A program made the translations under genes and the position numbers. The notes under the pieces were generated by a model. That model did no database searches. It worked only from the letters and a program-made list of their open reading frames with translations, and had not been told where the DNA came from. From assembly GCA_009691715.1 (NCBI GenBank), contig SIAN01000002.1, positions 124,001 to 188,000 of the forward strand: a stretch of DNA of 64,000 nucleotides. Reading direction: 5' to 3'. Of this stretch, positions 46,866 through 56,611 are shown in pieces (the first letter of the stretch is position 1; each line of letters starts with the position of its first letter). This DNA comes from Planctomycetota bacterium (lineage in GTDB: Bacteria; Planctomycetota; B15-G4; SIAN01).

Positions 46866-47972
46866 ATGATGGCCGACGGCGCGCTGCTCGTCATCCGACT
46901 GTCCGCCCTGGGCGACGTGCTCTTCACGTTGCCGGCGATCCACGCGCTGAAGCAGGCGCGCCCCGACCTCGCCATCGACTGGGTGGTCGAGGAGCGCGCG
47001 GCAGCACTGCTCGATCTCTATCCGCCGCTTCGCCGGCGCATCAGCTGGCGCCGCGCCGAGCTGGTCGGAGACGCGCGCCGCCCCCACCGCTGGCCGCATG
47101 CGCTCGCGGCGTTGGCGGGCCACGTGGCCGCCGTGCGGCGCGAACACTACGACGCCGTCCTCGATTTCCAGGGCAACCTGAAGAGCGGCGCCCACGCCCT
47201 GCTTGCACGTGGACGGCGGAAGATCGGGCTTGCGCGGGGCATCAGCCGCGAGGGAAGTTGGCTCGCCGCCCGCGAACGGATCACGCCGCCGCCCACCGCG
47301 CTCCATCGCGTCGAACAGGCGCTCGCGCTGGTGCGGGCGTTCGCGCCAGAGATCCCCGAGGTTGCGACCGCGCCGCCGCTCGTCATTCCCGACGCCGCCG
47401 CGCAGTTCGCCGCTCGCGAGCTCGGTGCGCTTGGCCTCGCGCAGGCTCCGTTCACGATTCTCCACCCCGGAACTTCGGCGTTTGGCGCGTTCAAGCGCTG
47501 GCGACCCGATCGCTTCGCGCTGCTGGCCGACCTGCTCTTCAAGCGGCACGACGTGCCTTCGCTGGTGACGTTTGGACCCGGCGAAGAGGAGCTCGCGGCC
47601 AAGGTGGTCGCCTCGTCGCACCACGGCGCCGCAAGACTCGCCCCGAAAACGCGATCGTTGACTGAGCTTGCGGCCTTGCTGGCGCGGGCGAAGGTCGTCG
47701 TCGCCAGTGATTCGGCGGCGCTCCACCTCGCCGCGTTCCTCGGCACCCCCGTGGTCGCCCTGTTCGGACCGAAGGACCCACGCCTCTACGGACCGCGTTT
47801 CGCGCCGATGCGCGTGGTCCACACCTGGTTGCCGTGCAGCCCATGCGCGCGGCGCACCTGCCCCGATGTCCTCTGCATGGAGGAGATCGGCGTCCGCCAG
47901 GTGTTCGAGGGCGCAGTCCAATTGATCCGTGGCCTCCCGGCGGTGGCGATCGCGGGCGGCGCGGTCCGCTGA
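46866..47972 (+). CDS. Glycosyltransferase family 9 (heptosyltransferase)
   Basis: The 368-residue GT9 protein has the classic N-terminus LLVIRLSALGDVLFTLPAIHALK, the acceptor-side WVVEERAAALLD, YDAVLDFQGNLKSG, and the donor-side ILHPGTSAFGAFKRWRPDRFALL followed by VVASDSAALHLAAFLGTPVVALFGPKDPRLYGP. The CSPCARRTCPDVLCM cluster near the C-terminus is typical of WaaC/WaaF/WaaQ-like enzymes. It transfers heptose or a similar sugar to the LPS core at the inner membrane. The divergent Kdo kinase gene supports the pathway. Which core position it works on is not known. Confidence 0.93.
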   Translation: MMADGALLVIRLSALGDVLFTLPAIHALKQARPDLAIDWVVEERAAALLDLYPPLRRRISWRRAELVGDARRPHRWPHALAALAGHVAAVRREHYDAVLDFQGNLKSGAHALLARGRRKIGLARGISREGSWLAARERITPPPTALHRVEQALALVRAFAPEIPEVATAPPLVIPDAAAQFAARELGALGLAQAPFTILHPGTSAFGAFKRWRPDRFALLADLLFKRHDVPSLVTFGPGEEELAAKVVASSHHGAARLAPKTRSLTELAALLARAKVVVASDSAALHLAAFLGTPVVALFGPKDPRLYGPRFAPMRVVHTWLPCSPCARRTCPDVLCMEEIGVRQVFEGAVQLIRGLPAVAIAGGAVR

Positions 47973-47982
47973 CATCGCCCGG

Positions 47983-49686
47983 TCAGGGTTGCGCGAGGCG
48001 GTGGTATCGGTTCACGGCCAGGTCCGCGAACTCGCTCCTCGTCCCATCCGGCCAGCCGACGGTCACGGCCGCGGTGCCTTTGCGAGTGCCGAGGCCGAAG
48101 ACGAGTCGAGTGTCGTTCCAGGCGGCGAACGACGCGATGCCGCGCACTTCGTCGACCTGTGAAAAGCCACCCTCCCGCACCTCGATGCGGGCGCCGATCG
48201 CTCGTGAATTGGCGCCGCGGCCGCGCAGGTCGATGCCGATCCACGCCGGCCCCGCGCCTTGCCAGCGCGCCGTGTTCTCGAGGATCTCGGGCCGCTCCTG
48301 CCAATGGCCCACGACGAAGTCGACATCGCCGTCGCCATCGAGGTCGCCGACGGCAAGCCCGCGGCCGACGTGCTTTTCCGAGAAGTAGGGCCCGCCCCCA
48401 CCGCTGATCAACGCGAACTTGCCGCGCCCGATACCGCGGTAGAACTGCGCCTGCTGCTTGAACGACTGATGCGGGTCGACCGATTCGACGCGATCGAGGA
48501 CGTGACCGTTCGCGATCGCGAGGTCGACCTCGCCGTCGAGGTCCTGGTCGAAGAATTTCGCCCCGAAGCCGACCCAGAGCCACGACTCCCGGCCGAGCCC
48601 GGCGAGGTCGGTGTCGTCGGTGAAGACGCCGTCGTCGTTCACCCAGAGCGTGTTGGTCTCCATCGCCATGTTGGCGCTGAAGAAGTCGAAGTCGCCGTCG
48701 CGATCGACGTCGGCGGCGTCGCTGCCCATGCACGACTCGTTCTTGCCCTCGCCGTCCTGGGCGACGCCCGCCTCCACGCCGACCTCGACCAGACGGATGG
48801 GGCCGCCGCGCACCGAGTCGTTGCGCCAGAGGAAGTTCGGCACATGGTCGTTGGCGACGAACAGGTCGACGTCGCCGTCGCGGTCGTAGTCCGACGGCAC
48901 GAGCCCGAGCGCCTTGCCGGTCTCCTGCACCGACAGCGCCTCGGCGGTCACATCGACGAAGCGGATCGCGCGGTCGCGGCCGCCGTCATTGCGCAGCACG
49001 CGATTGGCGGCACCGGCAAAGTTGTCGGGATGGCAGTAGTCGTGGTCAGCAGCGCCGATCGAGGCGCCGCACGGGCGCGCGGTCTCGACGTCGTAGACGA
49101 CGTAGTTGCCGACGTAGCAATCGAGATCGCCGTCGCGATCGAAATCGACGAACGCGGCCGCCGCCGTCCACGCGGACTCGGCGACTCCCGAGACATCGGT
49201 GACATCGGCGAACCGCCCGCTGCCGTCGTTCACCAGCAGCGTGTCGCAGCCGTAGTTGCAGAAGTAGAGGTCGAGGTCGCCATCGCCGTCAATGTCAGGG
49301 CAGGAGACTGAAAGCGTGTAGCCGGCGTCGAACGCGCCGCTCGCTTCGGTCACATCGACGAAGCGGAAGTCGCCGTCGTTGCGATAGAGCCGATCGCGCA
49401 GCGGCGGAGCCACCTCGCGTCCGGGAAGCGCCGCCGCTTGGGCGCAAAACAGATCGAGATCGTCATCGCCGTCGGCGTCGAACAACGACACGCCGCCGAC
49501 CACGATCTCCGGAAACTGCTTGCGGCCGCAGCCACCATAGTCGTGCACGAAGTCGACGCCGCTCCCCGCGCCGCGCGCCACGAATCGTCCGGACGGACGG
49601 GGCGGCAACTCGTCGCCGCAACCCGTGAGCGACGACAGCAGCAGCAACGTCCCGACGAGCGAGCGCGCGGCCTCACTTGCCGCCAT
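47983..49686 (-). CDS. CRTAC1-like FG-GAP/ASPIC-UnbV lipoprotein
   Basis: The 567-residue protein has a lipoprotein signal (LVGTLLLLSSLTGCGDE, Cys near residue 23). FG-GAP loops run through the protein: DADGDDDLDLF, DIDGDGDLDLY, DFDRDGDLDCY, DYDRDGDVDLF, DVDRDGDFDFF, DQDLDGEVDLA and DLDGDGDVDFV. The C-terminus is an ASPIC/UnbV domain (NSRAIGARIEVREGGFSQVDEVRG, VTVGWPDGTRSEF). It is a calcium-binding propeller in the envelope of unknown function. Its start overlaps the end of the TPR lipoprotein gene by 14 bp, so it is the last gene of the lon unit. It converges with the heptosyltransferase gene. Confidence 0.9.
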   Translation of the reverse strand: MAASEAARSLVGTLLLLSSLTGCGDELPPRPSGRFVARGAGSGVDFVHDYGGCGRKQFPEIVVGGVSLFDADGDDDLDLFCAQAAALPGREVAPPLRDRLYRNDGDFRFVDVTEASGAFDAGYTLSVSCPDIDGDGDLDLYFCNYGCDTLLVNDGSGRFADVTDVSGVAESAWTAAAAFVDFDRDGDLDCYVGNYVVYDVETARPCGASIGAADHDYCHPDNFAGAANRVLRNDGGRDRAIRFVDVTAEALSVQETGKALGLVPSDYDRDGDVDLFVANDHVPNFLWRNDSVRGGPIRLVEVGVEAGVAQDGEGKNESCMGSDAADVDRDGDFDFFSANMAMETNTLWVNDDGVFTDDTDLAGLGRESWLWVGFGAKFFDQDLDGEVDLAIANGHVLDRVESVDPHQSFKQQAQFYRGIGRGKFALISGGGGPYFSEKHVGRGLAVGDLDGDGDVDFVVGHWQERPEILENTARWQGAGPAWIGIDLRGRGANSRAIGARIEVREGGFSQVDEVRGIASFAAWNDTRLVFGLGTRKGTAAVTVGWPDGTRSEFADLAVNRYHRLAQP

Positions 49687-50863
49687 TCGCGGCCTTCTCG
49701 ATCTCGCGCAGCAGTTCGTCGCGCACCGGCGGCGCCACCTTGCCGGTCGCGATCATGCGGTCGGCTGCGTCGCGCGCGCCGGCGAAGTCACCTTGAGCGC
49801 AGAGCACCTTGGACTTGAGGAACCACGCCTCGACATCGCCGGCTTGCGCGGTCAGCAGCGCGTCGCATTCGGACATCGCCTCGGCGAGTTCGTTGCCGCC
49901 GAGGAGCTCCCGCACCAGCAGGTGGCGGCCGCGCTTCCACTCGGGCCAGGCGGCGATCAACTCCCTGCGCAGCGCGATCCTCCGCGGAAAGTCCTCACGG
50001 AACGCCGTCGAAGCGTCTTCCTCGAACAGCCGCAGCGAGTCGTACGCGCGCTGGTGGCGCGCGGCGTCTTCCGTCCTTCCGAGGCGGCGCAGCACGCGGC
50101 TCGCCGCGAAGTGGAGCGACGGGTCGTCGCCACGCATGGCGAGCGCCATCTCAAGATCCGTGAGCGCATCCTCCGGCCGCTTCATCCGCTCGAAGATCTC
50201 GGCGCGCAGCGCCAGCGCCATGCGGTCGCTGGTGCGCGCGTGGAGCGCCCGCTCGACCTCGAGCAGCGCCTCATCGAATCGCCCGGCACGCAACGCCAGC
50301 GTCGCCTTCGACCGCCGCATCAGCGCGCGCTGCTCGTCCCTCAGCGCAGCGCGGCCGCTCAGGTCGTCGTCAGCGAGTTCCTGGAGCAACGGCGCCGCTC
50401 CGACGTCGTCTTCGAGCGCGACGCGAGCGCACGCTTCGCCGACCTTCGCGGCAGCGTTGCGCGGATCGACCAGTCGCGCCGCGCGATAGGCGGAGAGCGC
50501 GAGCAGCGGCTCGTAGGCGAACGTCTTCTGCATGCCGATATCGCCGCGCAAGAGCAGCGCGGTGAGGTTCGCCGGATCGGCCTCGAGCGCGGACTTGAGC
50601 TCGCGCTTGGCTTCGTCTGGATGGCCCAGCCCGATCTCGCGCAGCGCGAGCGCAACGTGCGTCGCCGCTCGCGATGCGTCACCCGGGATCGGCTGCGCGA
50701 TCGGCAAGTCGAATCGGGCGCGTTGCGCGCCGCCTGCGCCGCCGCCAACTGCCTCATCGCCATTCGTCGCCACGCCGTCGGCGACGTCGTCGCCGCAGGC
50801 CGCGGACAGCCAGAGCACCGGCAAGACCAGCGCCCGCGCGACGGACGCTCTCCGCCCGATCAT
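49673..50863 (-). CDS. TPR-repeat lipoprotein
   Basis: The 396-residue protein has a lipoprotein signal (ARALVLPVLWLSAACGDD, lipobox Cys near residue 23) and then TPR helices: HVALALREIGLGHPDEAKRELKSAL, LLALSAYRAARLVDP, ATLALRAGRFDEALLEVERAL, ALRAEIFERMKRPEDALTDLEMAL and AASRVLRRLGRTEDAARHQRAY. In Planctomycetota such TPR proteins are often encoded next to CRTAC1/ASPIC proteins, as here. ATG overlaps the stop of the upstream lipoprotein gene as ATGA. It probably forms an envelope complex with its neighbours; this is inference. Confidence 0.87.
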   Translation of the reverse strand: MIGRRASVARALVLPVLWLSAACGDDVADGVATNGDEAVGGGAGGAQRARFDLPIAQPIPGDASRAATHVALALREIGLGHPDEAKRELKSALEADPANLTALLLRGDIGMQKTFAYEPLLALSAYRAARLVDPRNAAAKVGEACARVALEDDVGAAPLLQELADDDLSGRAALRDEQRALMRRSKATLALRAGRFDEALLEVERALHARTSDRMALALRAEIFERMKRPEDALTDLEMALAMRGDDPSLHFAASRVLRRLGRTEDAARHQRAYDSLRLFEEDASTAFREDFPRRIALRRELIAAWPEWKRGRHLLVRELLGGNELAEAMSECDALLTAQAGDVEAWFLKSKVLCAQGDFAGARDAADRMIATGKVAPPVRDELLREIEKAANGGK

Positions 50864-52038
50864 CCGCCGGTTCTCTCAAGGGCCAGCAACCGCGGCAGGA
50901 CCAGATCGTCGGCCAACACCTGGTCGAACGGATCGACCAACACCAGCATCCGCCCCATCCAGTCGATGTTCCACCGCACCTGCCAGCCGATGACCGCGAT
51001 CAACTCTCCGTTGTCATCGTTGCGCAACGCCGTGCGGTACTCGGCGACCAGCACATGATCCAAGAGCTGGCGGAACGAGGCATCGCTCTTGTCGACCATC
51101 GGCAGGCAGATCTGGCTGGCGAGGTGGGTCGCCGGATCGACCTCGGAATTGCGCGCCATGGTGCCGCTGGCATCGGTTGCAGCCGCGTCAAGCTTCCACT
51201 CGGTCCGCGCGACCATGAGTCCGCCACGCTCGACGTGACGCCTCACCGCCTGCACGAACGAGACCTTCCCCGGTGGCGGTGCGTCGGTGCCGCCGTTGGC
51301 CGCCGCCTTCGCGTCGTAGGGATCGGGCTTCGCGCGCGCGAACACCGCCACGATCGCCTGCCCCTCGTCGTCGGGCCCGAACGTGCCGCGGATCGGTTGC
51401 GACTTGTAGAGCGAAAGGATGCCCACGCCACGGATCTCGTGCCGGATCTGCCGTTCGAGCGCGACATGGTTGCTGCTCGCAGCCTCGGCCGCCTGGATCG
51501 CGCCATCGATGTCGACTTCGCGCGCGAGTTGCAGCAGCGACGCATCGATCTTCTGGTCGAGCTCGACGTAGCCGGTGCGCGTACCGAGGCCATCCCCGGC
51601 CTCGAGCCGCCCCGCTTCGCAGGCGACCGTCCACATCGCCTTCTCGTAGTGCTCGAGCAGGAGCTTCAACTGCTGCTCACGCCGGCTCGCCGCCGCGGCG
51701 ACCAGAGTCGCGCGCTCCTTGCGGCGATCGACACCGAACGGCTCGAGTCCGGGCTCTGCGCTGGCGAGCGAGTAGCAGGCCGGCGCCTTCGCCACCTCGG
51801 CCTCGAACTGCTTCTGGATGTGCACGAGGTCGGTGCGAGCGTCCTCGAAGATGATGTGGATCGCGCGCTCGGTGGCGAGCAGCATCGTCTGCTTGCGCTC
51901 GACAGTCGTCGGCTCGCGCGTCGCGCTGTCGGGCGGCGCAGAGGCGCACGCGGCCAACCCGAGGCATGCGATCAGCACCGCGGCACCGCCGCGGCGGTTT
52001 GAGGGGTCAAACGGCCTCATCGATCGCTCCCGCATCAT
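50860..52038 (-). CDS. Hypothetical lipoprotein
   Basis: The 392-residue protein has the signal AAVLIACLGLAACASAPP with a good lipobox (LAAC). The start at 52038 overlaps the lon stop as ATGA; a second ATG at 52020 is possible. Residues about 45-150 are helical and charged (ATERAIHIIFEDARTDLVHIQKQFE). Later parts look alpha/beta, with WNIDWMGRMLVLVDPFDQ near the end. I do not recognise the family. It is translationally coupled to lon upstream and to the TPR lipoprotein downstream. Confidence 0.75.
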   Translation of the reverse strand: MMRERSMRPFDPSNRRGGAAVLIACLGLAACASAPPDSATREPTTVERKQTMLLATERAIHIIFEDARTDLVHIQKQFEAEVAKAPACYSLASAEPGLEPFGVDRRKERATLVAAAASRREQQLKLLLEHYEKAMWTVACEAGRLEAGDGLGTRTGYVELDQKIDASLLQLAREVDIDGAIQAAEAASSNHVALERQIRHEIRGVGILSLYKSQPIRGTFGPDDEGQAIVAVFARAKPDPYDAKAAANGGTDAPPPGKVSFVQAVRRHVERGGLMVARTEWKLDAAATDASGTMARNSEVDPATHLASQICLPMVDKSDASFRQLLDHVLVAEYRTALRNDDNGELIAVIGWQVRWNIDWMGRMLVLVDPFDQVLADDLVLPRLLALERTGG

Positions 52039-54689
52039 CGACCGCTCCGCATCGCGCGCCGGGCTTGCTGCGCCGGAGCGGCGCCCCTCGGCGCCGCGAA
52101 CGCCAGCGGCAAGATCTCACCATAGGTCCGGACGAAGTGGAATCTGAGCCCGCGTTTCAGATCGGGCCGGATCTCATTCACATCCTTCTCGTTGTCGGCG
52201 GGCAGGACCACCTCGCGCAGGCCGGCGCGCCGAGCGGCGAGGAGCTTTTCACGGATGCCGCCGACCGGGAGGACCTGTCCGGTCAGCGTGATCTCGCCGG
52301 TCATCGCCAATCCCGGCACGACTAGCCGGCCGGTGAGCAGGGAGACCAGCGCCGTCGTCAGCGTCACTCCCGCCGATGGGCCGTCCTTGCGCACCGCACC
52401 CGCGGGGACATGGAGGTGAAGTCCGGCCTCCTTGTCGAGGCGCGCGGTGATCCCGAGCGTCGCGCCATGCGCCAGCACGTAGCTGATCGCGATGCGCGCC
52501 GACTCCTGCATCACGTCGCCGAGCATGCCGGTGAGCTCAAGACCCTTGCGCGCGTTCGGGATCGCCATCGCCTGGATTTCGAGCACCTCGCCGCCGACCG
52601 GCGTCCAGGCGAGGCCCATGGCGACGCCCACCGGACGCGGTCCCCGCAGTCGGTCCTGCAGGTAGCGCGGCGCACCGAGGTACTTCGGGAGATCGGCCAG
52701 GTCGACGTTCACGGCCTGTTCGGACGCCCTGACGGTGCGCTTCTTCCCCGGCCGCGCGGCGCCAGCAGAAACCCGTTCCTGAAGCTCGCGCGCGACCTTG
52801 CGACAGACCCGCGCCAGGCGCTTGTCGAGGGCCCGCACGCCCGCCTCGCGCGTGTGGCCGAGCACGATTGCCGTGAGCGCGCGGCGCGTGACGCGCAGTT
52901 CCGCCGGCGCGAGTCCGTGATCGCGCCGTTGTTTCGGCAGCAGGAAGCGGGCTGCGATGACCACTTTCTCCTCGGTCACGTAACCCGACAGTTCGACCAC
53001 ATCGAGGCGGTCGCGCAACGCGGGCGGGACCGCGTCGAGGTCGTTGGCAGTCGCCACGAAGAAGACCCGCGACAGGTCGAGCGGCACTTCGAGGTAGTGG
53101 TCGGAGAAGCTCCCGTTCTGTTCGGGATCGAGCGCTTCCAGCAGTGCCGAGCCGGGATCGCCGCGGAAGTCGGAACCGAGCTTGTCGAGCTCGTCGAGCA
53201 TGAAGACCGGGTTCATCGAGCCCGCGCTGCGCATGCCGCGCACGATGCGACCGGGCTGTGCGCCGACGTAGGTGCGGCGGTGGCCGCGCACCTCGGCCTC
53301 ATCGCGAACGCCGCCGAGCGAGACGCGCACAAACTTGCGGCCGAGCGCATCCGCGATCGAGCGGCCGAGCGATGTCTTGCCCACTCCTGGCGGACCGAGC
53401 AGGCAGAGAATCTGTCCTTTGTGGTCGGGCCGGCGCGCGCGCACCGCGAGGAATTCGAGGATCCGGTCCTTGATCTCGTCGAGGCCGTGGTGGTCGCGGT
53501 CGAGCACCTTGCGCGCCTGCGCGAGGTCGAGCGTGTCGACGGTCTCCTTGCCGAACGGCAGCGCGAACAGCCAGTCGAGATAGCCGCGCAGCACCGCCGC
53601 CTCGGGACTGTCGCTGGTGAGCGACGCGAGGCGGCGGAGGTCTTCTTCGGCGCGCTCCTTCGCCGCTGGCGTCAGGGCGAGCTCTTTCAGCCGGCGCCGG
53701 AAGTCCTCGACCTCGACGCCGCGCTCGTCGTGATCTTCACCGAGCTCCTTCTTGATCGCCTTCAACTGCTCGCGCAAGAAGAACTCGTGCTGGCGTTTCT
53801 CGATCTTGCTCCGAATCTCGTCCTGCAGCCGGTTGCCGAGCGTGAGGATCTGGAGCTCGCGCGTCAGCTCCTCCGCGACCCGTTCAAGGCGGCGCTGCAC
53901 ATCGAGCGTGCCGAGCAGCTCGGCGCGCACCTCGTGCTGCTTCAGGACGTAGGTGGCCGCGAAGTCGGCGAGCGCGCCTTTCCGTTCGATGTTGAGGACG
54001 GCAACGCCCATCTCCTGCGCCGACTCGCTGCTGCCCGGCGCGTTCTCGATCAACTGGCGCAGGAGTCCGCGGACGTTGCGCGCCAGCGCTTCGGCGACGT
54101 CGCCCTTCGCCGGCACCTCGTCCGGATAGGCAACCTTGGCGATCAGGTAGGGCTCGGTCCTGAGGAACCGCTCGACGCGGAACCGGCGGCTGCCCTGCAC
54201 CAACAGCGTCCGCGTGCCGTCGGGCATCTGCAGCGAACGCAGGATGCGAACGAGGCAGCCGAACTCGCCGAGCTGATCGGGCGTCGGCGGCGTCGATGCC
54301 TCGACCGGCTCGCCCGACTCACCGCCGCGAAACGGGAGGATGCCGAGAAACTCGGACTGACTCGCCGCCTGCACCACGGTCCGTTCCGACCACGGCGACT
54401 TGAGGACGATCGGCAACGTCAGGTCGGGAAAGACGACGACGCCGGCAGCCGCTACGACGAACAGGTTCGGCGGGAAGCGGTCGCCACGGCGCAGGAGCGC
54501 GCCGTCGTCGGAGGCCGCGGCCGTCGCAACCCCGTCCGGTTCGACCACCTCGACCGGAGTCGGCGTGCGCGGCGGCTCGGAGCCCGGTGCGGGTGCGTCA
54601 GGCGTTGGCGTGCGAGGCGTTTCAGTGTCCGGCGCCTTGGCATCGCGCCGATCACCGGCGTCGTCGCGTTCCCCACCCCGCTCGATCAC
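52035..54689 (-). CDS. lon: ATP-dependent protease Lon
   Basis: The 884-residue protein starts at a GTG at 54689, which has GGAGGTG nine bases upstream. After an unusual Thr/Pro/Asp-rich N-terminus (TPRTPTPDAPAPG twice in similar form) come the Lon N-domain (VVFPDLTLPIVLKSPWSERTV), the AAA+ domain with GPPGVGKTSLG and FMLDELDKLG, and the protease domain with catalytic Ser772 in KDGPSAGVT and Lys815 in GGIREKLLA. Their 43-residue spacing equals that of E. coli Lon. It degrades misfolded and regulatory proteins in the cytoplasm. The stop overlaps the next lipoprotein gene by 4 bp. Confidence 0.96.
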   Translation of the reverse strand: MIERGGERDDAGDRRDAKAPDTETPRTPTPDAPAPGSEPPRTPTPVEVVEPDGVATAAASDDGALLRRGDRFPPNLFVVAAAGVVVFPDLTLPIVLKSPWSERTVVQAASQSEFLGILPFRGGESGEPVEASTPPTPDQLGEFGCLVRILRSLQMPDGTRTLLVQGSRRFRVERFLRTEPYLIAKVAYPDEVPAKGDVAEALARNVRGLLRQLIENAPGSSESAQEMGVAVLNIERKGALADFAATYVLKQHEVRAELLGTLDVQRRLERVAEELTRELQILTLGNRLQDEIRSKIEKRQHEFFLREQLKAIKKELGEDHDERGVEVEDFRRRLKELALTPAAKERAEEDLRRLASLTSDSPEAAVLRGYLDWLFALPFGKETVDTLDLAQARKVLDRDHHGLDEIKDRILEFLAVRARRPDHKGQILCLLGPPGVGKTSLGRSIADALGRKFVRVSLGGVRDEAEVRGHRRTYVGAQPGRIVRGMRSAGSMNPVFMLDELDKLGSDFRGDPGSALLEALDPEQNGSFSDHYLEVPLDLSRVFFVATANDLDAVPPALRDRLDVVELSGYVTEEKVVIAARFLLPKQRRDHGLAPAELRVTRRALTAIVLGHTREAGVRALDKRLARVCRKVARELQERVSAGAARPGKKRTVRASEQAVNVDLADLPKYLGAPRYLQDRLRGPRPVGVAMGLAWTPVGGEVLEIQAMAIPNARKGLELTGMLGDVMQESARIAISYVLAHGATLGITARLDKEAGLHLHVPAGAVRKDGPSAGVTLTTALVSLLTGRLVVPGLAMTGEITLTGQVLPVGGIREKLLAARRAGLREVVLPADNEKDVNEIRPDLKRGLRFHFVRTYGEILPLAFAAPRGAAPAQQARRAMRSGR

Positions 54690-54920
54690 GATCGCACACC
54701 TCCGGGCTCGCGGAAGCGCGTGCCGCAGGCCAGCGCCGGGCGCGCGAGGCAGAGGAGCATAGGCGGCGCCCACGAAAACGTGGTCGGGCGGGCGATTGCC
54801 AGCGCTCGAGGGGCAAGATCAAGTTCGGCCCGCCGATTGATGTTTCGAGCCGTTATCAGTGAACCGTGCGCCAGACTTGGCGACCTGCCCCCCAGTTTCA
54901 CCTTCCCGGATCGAGTCGCA

Positions 54921-56072
54921 ATGAAGCCCTCCCCTGAGCGGTCTCGCACGGGCACCAAGCCTCCAGCCACGATGCTCGCCTTCGCCGCGGTGATCGTCGT
55001 CGGCGGTCTGATCGCGTGGCAACTGCTCGGCGATTCGGGACACCCGACGATCTCGCCCACGAACCCACCGATGGTGGCACCCGACGACGGCGCCGCGCCG
55101 CTGCCGCTCGAAGGGGCGATCGTCGCTCCACATCCAACCGCGCAAATCGATGAGGACAAGAAGTTCAAGGGGTCGATGAAACAGGCCGCGACCTTGAAGG
55201 TCCGCAACCCGAAGACCGGCGAGGTCGAGTTCAAGGCGCAGCACTCCCTGAACGGCCGTGTGATCAGCGACCGCGACGAGACCCCGATCTATGCGTTCAA
55301 GGTCTGGCTGATTCCCGAGTCCTACGGCGCGCCGGAAACGGCGAAGAACAACGTCTCCCCCAACACGATGCGCAACGGCGTGTTGCACCTCGATGGCCAG
55401 CTCGAAGGCAAGTACCACATGGTGGTCGAGAGCCGCGAGCACGAAGCGGTCACGCGCTTCATCGAGTTGCCCTACGACGGCGAACTGGTCGTGCGACTCA
55501 AGTACGGGACCTGCATCCGCGGGGTCGTCCGCGACTCGTTCCTGCAACCGGTGCCCAACGTCGACGTGGAGCTGAGTTTCGATGTGGCGCGGCTCGATCC
55601 GGGGGTCACGCCGCCGATGCAGCGCCTGGCGAAGAGCGACGCCAACGGTCGCTACTTCTTCTACAAGCTGCCGGGCGGGACCTACTCGGTGAGCGCGAAG
55701 CTCTTCGGGGACGCGCTGGCAAGCGAGCCGGAGTTCCGGCTCGACCCCGGGAACGAGGTGACCCGCGACTTCATGATCGGCCACCTCGGGACCCTGCGGG
55801 TGGTCATCAGCAATCCGATCGACCAGCCCCTCGCGCGGGCCAAGACAACCCTCTACAGCAAGCTCGACGATGGCCGCGACCGGGTCGTTCGTTCGTCGCT
55901 TTCGGACCTGAAGGGAGTCGCGCGTCTCGAATTCGTGCGCGAAGGCAGCTACAAGCTGAAGATCTCGGTGCAGGGCTTCGTGCCCCACGAGGAGACGGTC
56001 GTCGTAGCCGCAGGCGACACGTCGCGCGACATCAGCGTGCGGCTCGAGATCGCGCCGAAGTCGGGCGGCTGA
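54921..56072 (+). CDS. Membrane-anchored carboxypeptidase-regulatory-like domain protein
   Basis: The 383-residue protein starts at ATG 54921; an in-frame ATG at 54840 would add 27 residues. One membrane helix (TMLAFAAVIVVGGLIAWQLL) anchors it. The rest has three transthyretin-like/CarboxypepD_reg-like beta sandwiches: LNGRVISDRDETPIYAFKVWL, IRGVVRDSFLQPVPNVDVEL with DANGRYFFYKLPGGTYSVSA, and LRVVISNPIDQPLARAKTTLY with EGSYKLKISVQGF. Such domains are structural or binding modules outside the cytoplasm. Function is unknown. The 231-bp region before it (54690-54920) separates it from lon, which points the other way; I see no strong promoter match there. Confidence 0.85.
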   Translation: MKPSPERSRTGTKPPATMLAFAAVIVVGGLIAWQLLGDSGHPTISPTNPPMVAPDDGAAPLPLEGAIVAPHPTAQIDEDKKFKGSMKQAATLKVRNPKTGEVEFKAQHSLNGRVISDRDETPIYAFKVWLIPESYGAPETAKNNVSPNTMRNGVLHLDGQLEGKYHMVVESREHEAVTRFIELPYDGELVVRLKYGTCIRGVVRDSFLQPVPNVDVELSFDVARLDPGVTPPMQRLAKSDANGRYFFYKLPGGTYSVSAKLFGDALASEPEFRLDPGNEVTRDFMIGHLGTLRVVISNPIDQPLARAKTTLYSKLDDGRDRVVRSSLSDLKGVARLEFVREGSYKLKISVQGFVPHEETVVVAAGDTSRDISVRLEIAPKSGG

Positions 56073-56108
56073 CGGCTGCTGGCAGGGCGCGACGGAAACG
56101 ACGACGCG

Positions 56109-56594
56109 ATGCCCGCCGCCGCCCCGATCCTCGCCCCTGACCGCTTCGATCCTGCGCCGCAGTTGCTGGGCAAGGAGGGCATCCGCGAGTGGGTGCCACA
56201 GCGCTTCGAGTTCGAGATGCTCGACGCGATCCTGCATTTCGACGAGACGACGCAGGTGGCGGTCGCCGCAAAACAGCTCGGCAGCGACGAGTTCTGGGTG
56301 CGCGGCCACATCCCGGGGCTGCCGCTGTTTCCAGGCGTGCTGATGATCGAGAGCTCGGCGCAGCTCTGCTGCTACCTCTTCAGCCGGATGAATCGGGAGA
56401 AGCGCTTCTTCGCCTTCGGTGGCGTCGACGCCGTCCGCTTCCGTGGCACCGTCAAGCCGGGTGACCGCGTCATCCTGATGGCGCGTGCGCGGAAGTTGCG
56501 GGCCAACCTCGGCATCTTCGAGACCCAGGCGTTCGTCGGCTCGCGGCTGGTATTCGAAGGAATCATCACCGGGATGGTGCTGCCGAGCGCGTGA
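56109..56594 (+). CDS. FabZ-like 3-hydroxyacyl-ACP dehydratase
   Basis: The 161-residue hotdog-fold protein has the FabZ/FabA-like active site: His67 in RGHIPGLPLFPGVLMIE and Glu81 in the same helix (MIESSAQL). The family consensus is HFPGxPxxPGVLxxE, so the catalytic pair is complete. It should dehydrate 3-hydroxyacyl-ACP in fatty-acid or lipid A precursor synthesis. The pattern differs enough from canonical FabZ that it may be a specialised paralogue. It lies 36 bp after the carboxypeptidase-like gene. No other fab gene is nearby. Confidence 0.87.
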   Translation: MPAAAPILAPDRFDPAPQLLGKEGIREWVPQRFEFEMLDAILHFDETTQVAVAAKQLGSDEFWVRGHIPGLPLFPGVLMIESSAQLCCYLFSRMNREKRFFAFGGVDAVRFRGTVKPGDRVILMARARKLRANLGIFETQAFVGSRLVFEGIITGMVLPSA

Positions 56595-56611
56595 GGGCGA
56601 CAGGGCCTTCG

